Below, piece by piece: positions 50,485-62,655 of a stretch of 64,000 nt of DNA. The notes beneath the pieces are model-generated. The model was not told where the DNA came from. It did not search any database and saw only the letters and a list, made by a program, of their open reading frames with translations. The DNA lies in contig NC_063157.1 in assembly GCF_020921035.1 (NCBI RefSeq), positions 19,169,777 to 19,233,776 of the forward strand, read 5' to 3'. This DNA is from Rhodamnia argentea. Lineage: Eukaryota; Streptophyta; Magnoliopsida; Myrtales; Myrtaceae. Position 1 is the stretch's first letter. Each line of letters begins with the position of its first letter. A program made the position numbers and the translations under genes.

Positions 50485-53400
50485 ATGAGGAGGTACAGTC
50501 CGCCATACTACAGTCCTCCGAGACGAGGATATGGGGGTCGAGAGAGGAGTCCTCCTCGGAGGGGTTATGGTGGTGGTGGTGGTGGGGCTGGTGGCTATGG
50601 GAGGCACAAAGAACGGTCGCATGGGAGCCTTTTGGTTCGCAATATTCCTCTTGACTGCAGGTCTTTGTCTAGTTATGGAATTTCTCTCTTATGCTGTTTT
50701 ACCTGAGCTCTTAGGAAATGTGCAAGTTTATGCCGTTGTTCGATTTATTTGTGAAGGGTTATTTCACACCCTTTTGACTGGTGATTGCTTGCAGGGCGGA
50801 AGAACTCCGGATTCCCTTTGAGAGATTTGGACTTGTTAGGGATATTTATCTGCCGCGGGACTACTATACAGGGTGAGTAGTTTTCCCTCGTTGAATAATT
50901 TGTGGGGTGCTTATTTTTCTGATCAGTTACTAACCTGCAATCTTGTGCTGCTTTATTCTGCTTATTTATTCTGCTTGTGCTTGGTTTCCTGAATGTTATA
51001 CTAATCAAGCATATGAGGTTGCCTAGTTGTTACCATCTGTTCTATTGATGAACAATAGTAAAAGTTATTTAAGACTACACCAGACTAGCCTGTTTAACGG
51101 GTTGGACATGAACACTTAAACAAAACAAGAACAAGAGCAACAGCAGAATGGAACTCTTTGATACATATAAGAAAAGGACTATAACTGTGTCTGTGTCCTG
51201 TTAGATTCAATGATTTGGCTCATCATAAATAAAAATAAAAAAAAAAAAAATCTGATTGAAGCAGTTTTGATCTGGTTCAACCAGATTGCGTATCTCAAAC
51301 ATGTACAGGTGATGATGCCAATGTGGGATATGCTACTACCCAGTTACTGAATCCTTTTTGGCATTTGAATTATTGTTAATATTTTTCTCTTCACATACCT
51401 TTTAAAGGTAGACCTATAGATGTAGTCCAGAGATTTAGAATCTGCAATTGAATGGCACATTAGCACATTCTATTGCACTTGAATGTTTAGATCTCTGTCT
51501 AATCAAGACAATATTGAGCTCTAAGCTGATATTTTTTCCTTTTATGGCGAGCCATGCTACGTGTTGGCACATAGCAATATTCTCATGGCTTTTCTGTTTC
51601 TCTCATAGCTCCCACTTTGACTGGTTTATCAGGGGTTGTTAGTTTGAAGTTAAAACAGGGTGAAAGCCTACATTAAACGGAGGATCTTTGTCATTGCCTT
51701 TCAAATTCGTTCTTGAAGGTTTTAGAAGATGATTTCAAACGAAGAATGTTCCTAATGAAGAGAAATAGAATTATACTACCAGTAGAGTTTGGAAGCAGAA
51801 GAATACTCTTGACCCATTGAAGACTGCAAGAAGAGAACTTAAGTGTGGGAAGTGTTGATTTCTTTGTTAGAAGATGTTCTTATGAGGGATGTTCCTAACG
51901 AAGAGAAACATGTAATTACACTTTCGATAGAAGTTTGGCAGAAGAGGATTCACTGTTGACCAATTGAAGACTCATGGAGACAATCTAAGTATGGGCAGCA
52001 TTGCTTTCAAGCGCATCTTAGTTTTACAAGTCTGAAGATTTTTGAAGTCATTTTGCTCTTTTGAAGTGTCATTTCATACCTCATTCATAACAAAAGCGCA
52101 GCCAATAAGCTTGGGTATGCGAGCTGCTTTACACAAGTGTCTCCATTTTATCTGTTGGTACTTCGAAATGGATATTTATTAGTTTCAAAAGACATATGCA
52201 CTCAGATGACAACATTGAGGTAACAATTAGTATGCTTGTTTTAGTAGGTGCTTGAATAATCTGTGCTAATTCAAATGTTCTAAACATCTCTTGCCCAAAT
52301 CTTAGTGCTTCTTTTTTTTTTTTTTTCCTTAATAGGCAACCTCGAGGATTCGCTTTTGTGGAGTTTGTGGACCCTTATGATGCTGCTGATGCTCAATACC
52401 ATATGGATGGAAACAATTTTGCGGGGCGGAAAATATCTGTGGTTGTTGCTGCTGAGAGTAGGAAGAGGCCAGAGGACATGCGTCGAAGAACTAGAAGGTA
52501 TTGTTCTTATTGCTAAGAGGGAGCTGTGCTCAGTGTTAGGCTGCTTGTCTCATGGTTTTTCTTAATATTGTGCAGGGAACCTTCAGGCTACGGTGGAAGA
52601 TCTTACCATGGTGAGATGATTTTCCTCTTAAAATTTTGCCTAACGAGCCTAGTTTTGTTTTGTATAATCTGAAAATGTTGCCATGTTTCTGAGTGGGGAT
52701 CGTATTGTATACGAGATCATGAGAAATATGTTGTCCGAGCAGTATTGACCTTTATTGTCATGCCATGCTTTAGCTTTTCAGGGTTGACCTAGGAACTCTT
52801 TAAAACAGTTTGTGAGAACTATTTGCTTGCTCATAAAGTTTGGTGGCAGGTGTCATTTGTTAACTTGGGAGTTGGTTGCCATCCTTTCATTTCACATATA
52901 TGAATAACTACCGGTCTTTCTCATTTCAAGTCTCAAGTTTGACCTATAACTTTCTTGATGCATGCTACTGCTAGATTCCTACCTCAAATCTGGCCATTAG
53001 TGATAAATGGTTTTTGTTGCTTCAAGAGCTGAAGGCTTTGTCCCAAAAAAGAAAAGAAAGAAAGAAAGAAAGTTCATGTACGGGCTTCCTTTTGTAAGAG
53101 TCTACGTTACTGATGTATGAGAGATGAAGTGCTTTTTCTTTTTTTCAGTAGAATGTCCGTGTTTTTTTTGTTGAGTCACTAGAGTTCAGAATTCCAGATT
53201 GTCTTCTTGGGTTTTTAATTACTGGTGAGTCTCACAGGCTTTCTACCTTATGCATAATGGTTCTCCATCACTATTGCATTATTGATTTATCTCTTCCATT
53301 TTTATTTTGATTATAGCATTTTCTGTTTTGGAAAATACTTAAAAATTGTAAAATAGTGTGGAAGGGATACTTTCATCTCTTCAGCAGTGGTCTACTGAAA

Positions 53401-55189
53401 ATCTCATATTCTTAGACCAAAACACTAATCTTTCATATCTTCAAAATGGTAGAGCAGGACTATTTTGAACTTTTATCCATAGAATGTGCAAAACAATGTT
53501 TGTAAGAAGTGAGGTTTGGTTTGAAATTGCAGGACGTTCTCGTTCACGTTCGCGATCTCCTCGTCGCCCATCAGCTTCTAGGAGTCGGCATCGCTCCAGG
53601 TATGGATTATGTTGACAAGCATACCATAATTTTTGCTGGGCTATGCAATTTGGTAAGGCTGATTATGTATACATGTGGAGGAGCAAGAATAGAGAACCAA
53701 CAGTTTTGCTGGCAACAAATATTACTACCTACTCCATTGAAAGCATAATGTTAGCAGGTCATACTCTCCTGTGCCAAGAAAACGTGGGGATCATTCTGTA
53801 TCACCTATTAGAAGGCATGCTGATGACCGCTCAAGATCGCCGCGAGCCCCTTCACAAGAGCGCGACGGAGGACGGAATGGCAGGTCATACTCTCCCGATT
53901 ATGACAATGGAAACCTTAAGGAAAATGAAAATGGGTAGGAAACTTATGCATTCTTTATCTGTGGGTTTTGTTATCCTTTTCGGACAGAGACTCTCCTGTT
54001 AGGATTTATTAGTCTTCTTTATGTATGCAATCTAGAAGGGGAATCAATAGGAAACAAACAGTTACTAGGGCTAGTGTTGGCATATGTGATTTTCCATGAC
54101 TTTCTTTTGTCGTTTCATTTGTTGAGAATCATCAGCATCCCTGGGATGGGCTTATTTCATTAACGATGAATTTCTTAAAATAGAGGAGGTACACAGTCGT
54201 AGCAGTTCACGTATTCCCGTCATTCATTTGCCACATACCTCCTTGGGTTAGCCTTGAGGATTTTGTGGGGATGGTCAGTGGGTGCATTTGCTTTCTTCTG
54301 TGGGGTGGTTGTCACAGGATATTATTCATCATTGGCAGAAAGCATGTGGACATGAGTGGATGATTTCTGAATTGAGAGTCGATTTGTGCAATCGTGAGAG
54401 TTTTACGAGGCAGAAAATACCAAATGCTCATGTCATTGATGAAAAATTCCTACGGTAGCAGTAAAATGAGTGTCAAGGTCGTGAAACTATTGAAATTGTG
54501 TGAAGTAGAGTTTTGCAAGGAAATTGGTCTTCAATGGAAAATCAAGAATGACAGCTCGAAGAAAGAGAAATCTGCAGAAGTGGAACCGAACATGCTAGAA
54601 CATAGGAAACAATTGGGCAATTGACTCTAGTCTTCCTTTCGCCAAAATTGTCTTGTCCTGATTTAAAGTAGAGTTGATAGATGATTTTAATGTTTAGGAT
54701 GATGATTAATAACCATCACAGGCTTCAAAAGAATTTCACGTTGCATATAACTTTTTATGCCAAACAATAAGTAATGATCTATATTACGGTCACATGACTT
54801 TGACAATGATGATGGAGATGCCTTCAGCCTTATAAAACAATTAAGCTGCTAATGGCTGGTTAATTCCGTTAATCTTTTTCATTTGATGAACTTCGAATCT
54901 ACAACTTCTGTGTAACATTTTAAACGCCTTGACTGTATACCTCATAATGGACATGTGTTTGTTCAATTTTATAATTGATGCCAGGGTCGATAATTTTTGT
55001 TTCGTTTTGGTTGCCATAGCTGATAGTGATCTATGTAGTATTTGTATTATGACACTGTCAATTTGCAGAAAATCCAGGTACGAGTCGGGGGAAGCACATG
55101 ATCGTAGGAGTTCATCTCCAGCTGCTGATGCATCAAGATCACCTTCTGGGTCGAGATCAAGGTCTCCGGACCCATCACCCAGCAGATGA
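50485..55189 (+). CDS. SCL30: SR splicing factor SCL30
   Basis: SC35-like Ser/Arg-rich splicing factor of plants, nuclear, acting in splice-site choice. Seven coding exons: 50485-50660, 50795-50872, 52336-52497, 52576-52610, 53533-53599, 53758-53934, 55069-55189; 271 residues. N-terminus MRRYSPPYYSPPRRGYGG (the SCL30 hallmark) with Gly-rich stretch to ~40. RRM ~48-126 with RNP2 LLVRNIPL (49-56) and RNP1 RGFAFVEF (88-95). Then an Arg/Ser-rich tail (RSRSRSRSPRRPS, SRSRHRSRSYSP, RSPSGSRSRSPDPSPSR). Length is close to the Arabidopsis protein. Introns after the second and sixth coding exons are long (1463 and 1134 bp), as in SR genes that splice alternatively. No lesion seen. Confidence 0.96.
51723..52007 (+). 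repeat. GAAG-rich tandem duplication in the long SCL30 intron
   Basis: Two ~140-bp units, 51723-51863 and 51868-52007, share agaagatg, atgttcctaa-gaagagaaa, tttgg-agcagaag, ttgacc-attgaagact and gtgggaagtgttg/atgggcagcattg. I count 13 GAAG tetramers in 285 bp. Lies in the intron between the exons encoding the two halves of the RRM. Confidence 0.85.
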
Positions 55190-56613
55190 GGAAATATGAG
55201 GTGAATGCTCTTTCTACTTTTTGTAAATGCAGTTGTCATTTTGTACAGTCGTGGTTCGTAGTTCTTAACATAATTTCAACATGCACATATCGCAGATGTT
55301 CCAGCAGAAGTTGCAGCAGAAGATGTGTTGTATCTTTGTCTAAACAGTTCCATCTTGTTTTGTGTCTTCAAACGAAAGAGAATGTTATTGTTTGAATTGA
55401 TAGGGGACGCTCCTCGACTCTGTTAGTGTAGTTTCTCAATATGTCTGAGTGCTGAATGTGAGGACTCTTTTCCTTTGCTTGCTGTTGGGTTTTGGATCTA
55501 TCTGAATGGTATTCATCCTTTTGATTAACATGTTTCTGTAGGATGTGAAAAATCTTGTAGCAAATCGCAAGTTACTCCTTCGAACTCCTACTTCGATTGG
55601 ATGTGGTCGATCACGGAGTCGCTCGGCATTCATCTCTTTCCTTTTCATGGTTATTCTTCTATCAATGAAGGAAAATCTTATCGAAGGGGAGGAGGAAATT
55701 TTGTTTGTTTTTGCTCTACAGCATCATCAACCCCATTGAAGGTCTCGTATCCTCTCTCGGTTGTCTTCCGTCCCAATCGATTCGAGGCTTGGTCAAGCCA
55801 ACGTCCTCGACCTCAATTGGCTGGGACTACGGTACATTCTTTTGGAGAGGAGGTGACAACGAATTGAATTCCTCTAGAGTCTAGTCTAGACAGTACAGTA
55901 CAGACTGTCCAGATGGTTCAGCTTCAGGTTGACCGGCCTTCACTTTTCCTCTGTGTTGACCAGTCAACTGACTGCACATTTAAAGTGACGCTGACGTCCA
56001 CAGAGGCAGAATTCCTCTGAAGCGCAAAATACTCTTATACTTTTATGAAAAAAAAAAAAAAAAGTAGACCTGTTTTGTGCGCATATACGCTTAATTAGGT
56101 GGCAGTGGCACGATCTAACTACTACAGAAAGCACGTGCTGTCTATTCATCTGACAGCTACACATGACCATGCCTAAATTCTCCTCGAGTTTTTCGTGAAT
56201 CACGAATAGTTTCGAGCTTAATAAATTTGTGCCGTGTGAATAAGTAAGGTTTTACATAAGTAGAGACTAACCTCTATCAGTAGAGGTCAAGAAACCTACA
56301 CATAGATAATGTAAATAATAAACGAGCGGTTTGGATGGGTCAAGAGAAAAGAACGTGGCTGATGATCAAACGAAACCTCCCACTTGATGTTAATCTAATC
56401 AGGGAAGAAATCGAATCCCGTAAGTTATTAACATGAGTTGGATATGTCCTGCAATAGTCTTTGTTTATTTATATAGATGTTAGATTAAAGATATAGTCCT
56501 GGTCAGTTTGTCATCATCGACCTGTCCAGACAAGCCTCTAAGGTTAGAAACCACCTGGGAGATCTGAAAAGTCCAGTCTCAGACGTTTCATAGACCCACC
56601 TCTTCATTTCTCA

Positions 56614-56615
<2 letters not shown>
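55190..56615 (+). other. SCL30 3' region and C2-gene promoter region
   Basis: 55190 to about 55450 may include the SCL30 3' UTR, possibly with a UTR intron. 55600-56600 shows no supported gene; frames at 55545-55867 are short and without domain. A 17-bp A run lies near 56048. The part from about 56320 to 56615 is the likely promoter of the C2-domain gene. Confidence 0.4.
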
Positions 56616-56650
<35 letters not shown>

Positions 56651-56779
56651 GGCAGTTGGGATTTTGGAGGTGTTGCTGGTGAATGCAAAAGGCCTTGGAA
56701 ACACTGATTTCTTTGGTAACTTCTTGGACTTCTTCTACTCCACAACAGAAGTTGCATGCAGTTCTTGTCTTCTTGATGA

Positions 56780-56805
<26 letters not shown>
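56616..56805. repeat. Complementary (AG)n and (CT)n tracts around the first C2-gene exon
   Basis: (AG)n 56616-56646 (31 bp) directly precedes the ATG at 56649; (CT)n 56780-56805 (26 bp) lies in the first intron. In RNA the two could pair and enclose the start codon and the 5' splice site at 56716. Confidence 0.9.
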
Positions 56806-56810
<5 letters not shown>

Positions 56811-58807
56811 TCTCTCTGAACACTCACACACACATTTTGAAGACAGCATCTGAAATTTGATCCAGCTGTTGCAACTTCTGTCTAACCCCATAATATGGAC
56901 AGTAAATGCAAAAATTTTGGAAAACTAAAAAGAGGCCAAAGATTTTGCAGGAGTTCATATGATTTTTTGAAAGATTGGGACCATGTTCATTTGCATTTCT
57001 TCCCTTGTTTGCACCTTCTTCTTTTTTTTCCGTCAAAACTCCGGAACATATTTTTGTTATTGTCATTCTTAACTTTTGGAGACATGGCAATGGCATGAAA
57101 TGGCCAAAAAATCAAGTGGAGTTCAAGTTGGTCCAAGAACTTCAATACATTGCCAAGGATGTCTTCAGACTTCTAATTTGTGTCTCCATTCAGCGTTTTT
57201 GATTTGGGTAAACAATTTATGTCAGAATTTATTTGCTTCTAAAATCCGATCGCAAAAGGGACAATTTTCTTCAGACAGGGAAGTAAAATCCGTCAGTTAT
57301 GTTCAAGGGAAGAAACAAACTAATCGTGTAGTTGAGGGGCTGAATCGCAATTCTATAACAAAAAAGTGACTTCAACGTTTGTCTTGGAGCACTTCGGGTG
57401 GGTCTACATTGAATAATCCTGCCCGAAACTTTAGGGTCTTCTCTGTTATTTTCCCCTTTTTATATGTGTTTGTGAAACTTAGTGCATGATGATAAAAGAA
57501 AATGATAAATTCCTACTCATGACACAGACAATAATACAACAAATTCATCAAAACTATATGGTATTGTGTTCTAATTATTTGCTTATTTATTTTGCCTTTG
57601 TCTGTTTGAGATGGTCTAATAGGTAAGATGGATCCCTACGTTTTGATTCAATACAAGACAGAAGAACGCAAAAGCAGCGTCGCCAGAGGTAAACGCCAAA
57701 AGGATCTTCCTCTTTTTTGTTCACATAGAGTGAACTTATATTAAAGAGTGATTGTGTCAAATTTTCAAACTTCTACATAACTATTAAAAAAAAATCTACT
57801 TTGAAAGAGAGAGAAAATTGAAATACTTTGTGGGGAATTTTCATGCTCAAAGAAAATATTTTTCAGAAAATCATTTTTTTTAGGAAAATGGTTAGTTTTC
57901 CCTTGTTTATTGATATTTGATTGAAAACGTCTTTTGGTGTTTAGATCTCATTTGAAAAATGATTTCAATTTAATGAATTTATATCAAGTCAAAAGAGAAA
58001 TGAAATTTTAAATTTATTTTTTGTATTCTTTTTTTCTTGTTTTTCTTTTCCTTTTCCTTCTTGCTCCGCCGATCACTGGGCCAAAAAAATTAAAAATGAG
58101 AAAAATATTCTGGATGAGTAATTCCGGAAAGTGTTTTCACAACTTTATATTTAGAAGTTCTCTTTCTTAATTTTACATATGAATTTTTCGTTGATTGAAA
58201 AGTATTTTTGTTTCTTTTTGGTCGGATAAAATAGTATTTTTCGTTGATTAAGTCATTTTCGACAAAATCTGAAAAATTAATTTTCAAAAAATACTTTCAC
58301 TCAAACAAATACAGTCTAAAACGACAATTCAAAGAATGTGGAGATCCACTTGGTCATTGGTATTATCTATTGCCTTGGAGCTGATTGGAATTAACACATG
58401 AAAATATATGTTGTTGACCACTTCTGATTGGAGCCCACACCAATGGCCATGTGAAAAGGACGACCGAGTCCTATGTTGATTACGTGAAGATTCCATAACT
58501 CATGTCTTTAATTTTTTCGTTTGTCCTTTGTTATGCTGAATAATAGTGTTATTGAATGATTCTACTCACTGTCGTGGCCCACAATATGTTCTCGTAGTTG
58601 CTTTCATTCTGTTCATTCTGCCATGAGTCGAAGCCCTCGATATGTGCGAGGACCGCCTTGCCCGTGGCCGGTGAGGTCATGATGGCCTCGCCAAGGGCTT
58701 TTGCCGCCCCGCCTAGCCTGGGCAAGGCCTTTGCGGACTGTGAGGGTCATCGGTAAAGGGAAAAAAAAAGCAAAGTAAAAAAAAAAGAAAATAAAAATAA
58801 GAATTCA

Positions 58808-58843
<36 letters not shown>

Positions 58844-59707
58844 TGTACGCGTAGTACGGCTGCCGTCCACTCGTCCACGTCGGCTATTTCAGGTCAAAAT
58901 TGGTCGAGTGGACTTAACTGACAAAGTTAAAAGTTTTAAGGATGAATTGGCAAAAGTGTGATAGATTTAGGTCTTTTTAGAAAAAATTTTCCCTAATTAA
59001 TTTGGCATTGAATTGAAAGTGAAAATGATAGAATGATGAAGCAGGGCAGGGAAGTAATCCGTCGTGGGGCGAGAAGTTCACGTTCAGGGTGGAGTATCCA
59101 GGAGCAGGCGACCATCATCAGTTCAAGCTCAACCTCAAGATCATGGACAAAGACACCTTCTCCGCCGACGACTACATCGGGAGCGCGACGTGAGTCCTCA
59201 GTTTCCTGATTAGAGCTGATCGATCTTTTTCTTTACTATATGCAATGTCGGCTTCGATCGAGAAGCGAAAGTAAATGGCTTCTTCCGGTTGTATCGTTTC
59301 GAATGGTTTAGCATATATTTGGAGGACTTGCTGGCGCTAGGCGTGGAGAACGGGACCGCCGAGCTGAATCCCTGCAAGTACCGGGTGGTTCGGATGGACC
59401 AGTCCTACTGTGGAGAGATCCAAGTCGGCCTAACATTCAATCTAAGGGTAATCCCTGATCACATGCTCCCTCATGGATCCATTCGTCGAACATTTTCTTT
59501 CCGATTTCGATAGTGCTGCAGTTTCACAGTGGATGTTTTAACTAGGATGGGGACCGGCATGCGACATCGATCGACTTGCTTTAAGCTTATGTCGACCGAA
59601 TTAATCCATCGTTGTACAAGTTTGACACTAATTTTATGTGCTGTGATTTGTAGGAGGAGCCGCAGATTAATGAAGAGTACGGAGGATGGAAGGAAAGCGA
59701 GTATTAG
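56649..59707 (+). CDS. Small C2-domain calcium/phospholipid-binding protein
   Basis: Five exons, 56649-56715, 57623-57688, 59045-59189, 59312-59447, 59654-59707, encode 155 residues forming a single C2 domain, like plant elicitor-responsive and 16-kDa phloem-type proteins. Starts MAVGILEVLLVNAKGLGN. Calcium-loop aspartates are all present: Asp20 and Asp26 (loop 1, TDFFGKMDPY), Asp79, Asp81 and Asp87 (loop 3, IMDKDTFSADDY), so calcium-dependent membrane binding is plausible. The C-terminus YGGWKESEY follows the last strand (GEIQVGLTF). Introns 1 and 2 are long (907 and 1356 bp); the second contains transposon-like repeats. The start is the only ATG after the AG tract. The gene looks intact. 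Confidence 0.93.
57838..58318. repeat. Transposon-like AT-rich repeat in the C2-gene second intron
   Basis: The left part (aaagaaaatatttttcagaaaat) and right part (atctgaaaaattaattttcaaaaaatactttc) are loosely inverted, like the 16.2-17.1 kb element arms. Not enough to define ends. Confidence 0.4.
58630..58995. repeat. GC-core repeat fragment with (AAT)n in the C2-gene second intron
   Basis: Core cccgtggccggtgaggtca ... cctcgccaagggctt, an A-rich tract, (AAT)n at 58807-58842, then the shared arm cgtccacgtcggc ... gatttaggtctttttagaaaaaattttccc. Same build as 15.2-15.7 kb. It ends about 50 bp before the acceptor of the third exon. Confidence 0.7.
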
Positions 59708-60368
59708 TCAACAGCTTTGTCCCGTGTGTGATCTTTCCCTTTTCCTTTTTTTTTTTTGTTGCCTCGTTTATTGTGAACGTGCGGATCATGAGCTGTAGCT
59801 TTTCAGGACTTGAAATGGAGACTCTCCTTTTTTTCTTTTTTCCAGTTTTGCCCAGAATTTTCAGGGTTGTCTTTCTTCACCTTGTTCTTCACGAAGCAAA
59901 TTTCAAGGAGAAAACACATGAGATGATTTCCCCGGAATGACTTACGCGGCGAATCGTGTCTCTGGGACCGATTGCAGTAGCATTTTACTCTTCCGTGTCG
60001 CGCTTTCGTCCCGCCTTGCCCATGACTTATAGAGCGAATGCATGAGCGAGGTCGAAGCTACGCGGAATGACGACTAGGGAGTTAGGTTGGAAGCTGAAAC
60101 TGGACGGGGACTGAAAATGAGATGGCAACATAATGGACCGGAGCCGAGATGAGACATTATGGAATACCATCTGGTCGTTGAATCATAACAGGGTTTCACC
60201 GGCTCGCGACTTTGAAAGTACGATCAAGATCAACTTATTTTATGTAAGTTTCCCCCCGAATGCAGGACACTGCAGTTTCACGACTAAGCCAAAGCGCGAC
60301 CAAAAATCAACTGTCATTAAGATGATTTCATATAAATAAAATAATATGGGAAAGTGTAACATGGAAAA
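59708..60368 (+). other. C2-gene 3' region; no further gene seen
   Basis: Probable 3' UTR followed by short intergenic DNA up to the tRNA gene. Confidence 0.4.
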
Positions 60369-60441
60369 GCCGTCTTAGCTCAGCCGGTAGAGCGCATGGC
60401 TTTTAACCATGTGGTCGTGGGTTCGATTCCCACAGACGGCG
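60369..60441 (+). tRNA. tRNA-Lys (anticodon UUU)
   Basis: Folds as a complete cloverleaf: acceptor GCCGTCT/AGACGGC, D arm GCTC/GAGC, anticodon stem CATGG/CCATG with loop CTTTTAA (anticodon TTT), T arm GTGGG/CCCAC with TTCGATT, discriminator G. Internal A box (TAGCTCAGCCGG) and B box (GGTTCGATTCC) are intact. No intron and no encoded CCA. A T-run follows at about 60450, fitting RNA polymerase III termination. Confidence 0.97.
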
Positions 60442-61473
60442 ACGATTAATTTTTCCCTTTTTAATTTTATTGTTTTTTTTTTTATTATTATTTTTAATTT
60501 CAGAGTGAATTTGCTCAATTGTTCTGGTCAGCGAGTAACGACCACGTGAGCGTTGCGTTTGTGCCTCTTTTTGAGCGACTGCCCTTTGATCTGGACGGAG
60601 TTGGGCTCATAGCATATGATCCCATGATAATGTAGAAAGAAACCACCTGTTAGACACGCCAAACTTACGACGGTGACCCTTCTTCTGACACTTACTTTTA
60701 AGGCTGAGCCACCGGAATTCACTGCTCAATGTCCGGTCAGAAGTACATCCAGTGGCTAAACCATCCATACTAATTACCGCATAGTTAAAACATATGCGGC
60801 GTTTAGACAAGTTTAAATAAGAAAAAGATACGACCCTTTAGTCCCTCCCCATTCAGCAAAATCACACAGGCCAGCCCAATCGCAGACTCTAGGGATTTTA
60901 TTTCCTTTTCTAGTTTACCTTTTGATGATGTGCCTTTCGATTTGATCTCTTCGCCTCCAAAATGAGCGTGATCGCGCAGCATGCCCGTAAAAATTCAAAT
61001 CAGCCATAGATGTAGTGAATGTCTTAAGGCATTAAAACAGAACATAAAAAGGTTATCCAGATAGCGCAAAACAAATATGTCCATAGACATATACCATGTG
61101 AACATCCATAAGATCGCTTTATGACACCTTGGTCGAAGTAAACATCTTATACTCCACCAGAAAAGAAAGAAGAAAGACGGAGCATTTTTTGGGTACACTC
61201 GTGTGAAATCAAAAGCCATCGGTTCGTTGCAGCCAGTTCCATAAGATAACATAGCTGATAAAAAAAAGAAATGAAAGCAACCTCCAGCCTACTCCATCTA
61301 CAACCCCAACACACCACCCGAGCAAAAAATAATGAAAGAGAGAACCAAGGCCCTCCAGATAGCGTAGTAAACCATGAAAGCAATCGAAAGATCAGAACGG
61401 CGATTGTAAATTCCTTTATGCTAATCCTCAGTTAATGATGAGCAACTGTATGGATCCAACCCCCAATATTCAA
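60442..61473. other. Intergenic; AP-3 beta 3' UTR at the right
   Basis: T-rich tract after the tRNA, then mixed sequence. The segment nearest 61473 is the 3' UTR side of the minus-strand AP-3 beta gene. Frames at 60995-61383 (minus) lack domains. Confidence 0.45.
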
Positions 61474-62618
61474 TTAGGGGTGATGGTGTAGGGATTCACT
61501 CAAAAAATTTACCACCCTGTTCAAAAGGTTCAACCCAAATACTGTTTCTTCACAATTGACTTTAACCACTAAATTGAGTGGCTCTGAACACTTACCTTCT
61601 ACGGTTACAGTAATTAAACAAGGAATAGACTTGCTCAAGATCTCACAGCTGAATCGCAGGCGCAAACCCGTTGCATCGTCCAGCTTGGTATCAATTGGCA
61701 TATCCACAGATACCAAGGACAGATTTGCATTGCTGAGCATCTTCAGTGCTAGGCTCTCACATATTAGAAGGAATTTATCTTTCACTATGTCACCGTCCCT
61801 GTCCTTGTTTAGCTCTTCAACGTGGTCGTTAAAACTGCACCTGTTGCAACCAATGATGGAAGGGGCATCTGATATTTGTTAGTAGCCCAAACTTATGAGG
61901 CTGAGGAGGTGAAAATGCCAGCAAAGAAGATTAAAGTTAATAAATTGCATCTTGTTATAAACTTCAGGCAAAAATACTGACCCTCTCATGTATTCAAACA
62001 TCCCTCTGAGATGGGATTCCTTATCTGTGAAGGCTTCTAAATCCAGCGGAAGTGGCTTGACAAAGTACCCTATATCAGGGCGCAGCTTAACAGGAACCTT
62101 CTTGCCATTGTACAACAATGCAAGTTTAAGAGGCAATAAATGGTGATGGAAGCGCACTTGCATAATCCTTTTTATTGTTTCACCAGGTTCCAGAGAATTG
62201 ATCTCTTCCATAGGAACTAAAGTTGGCACATCACTGTTGGACGTTGAGTAATTGCAAACCAAGAGCAGATATTAGTGCTTGAAAGCATAGAGAAAGATGA
62301 ACGAAGTGATTAATGCAATAGAATTTCACGGTTCCTGGACAGAAAGCTCAACACGTTGCCTAGAACATTGGGGAGAAATGGAAGCTTTTGTTTCTTCTTC
62401 TCTTTTTCCGTTTTTGTGCGTGTAAACAAGCTTTTGCTAAGTCAATAGATCAACTTTCAAATGGGTGAACACTTTTAAGATGGGTGAACAAACTCCAACA
62501 CTGTCGAGATGGGTGCACAAAAAGAGTGTTTTAGGAATCTCTCAAAATTAAGTGGCAGAATACAAGGAAACTTTATCCAACCATGAAGCATAAGTCCATG
62601 GAAAAAAGAATACTACCT

Positions 62619-62655
<37 letters not shown>

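Noticed and set aside
57076..57369. 97-codon frame in the first C2-gene intron
   Set aside because: Lies wholly between proven splice sites of the gene; no domain.
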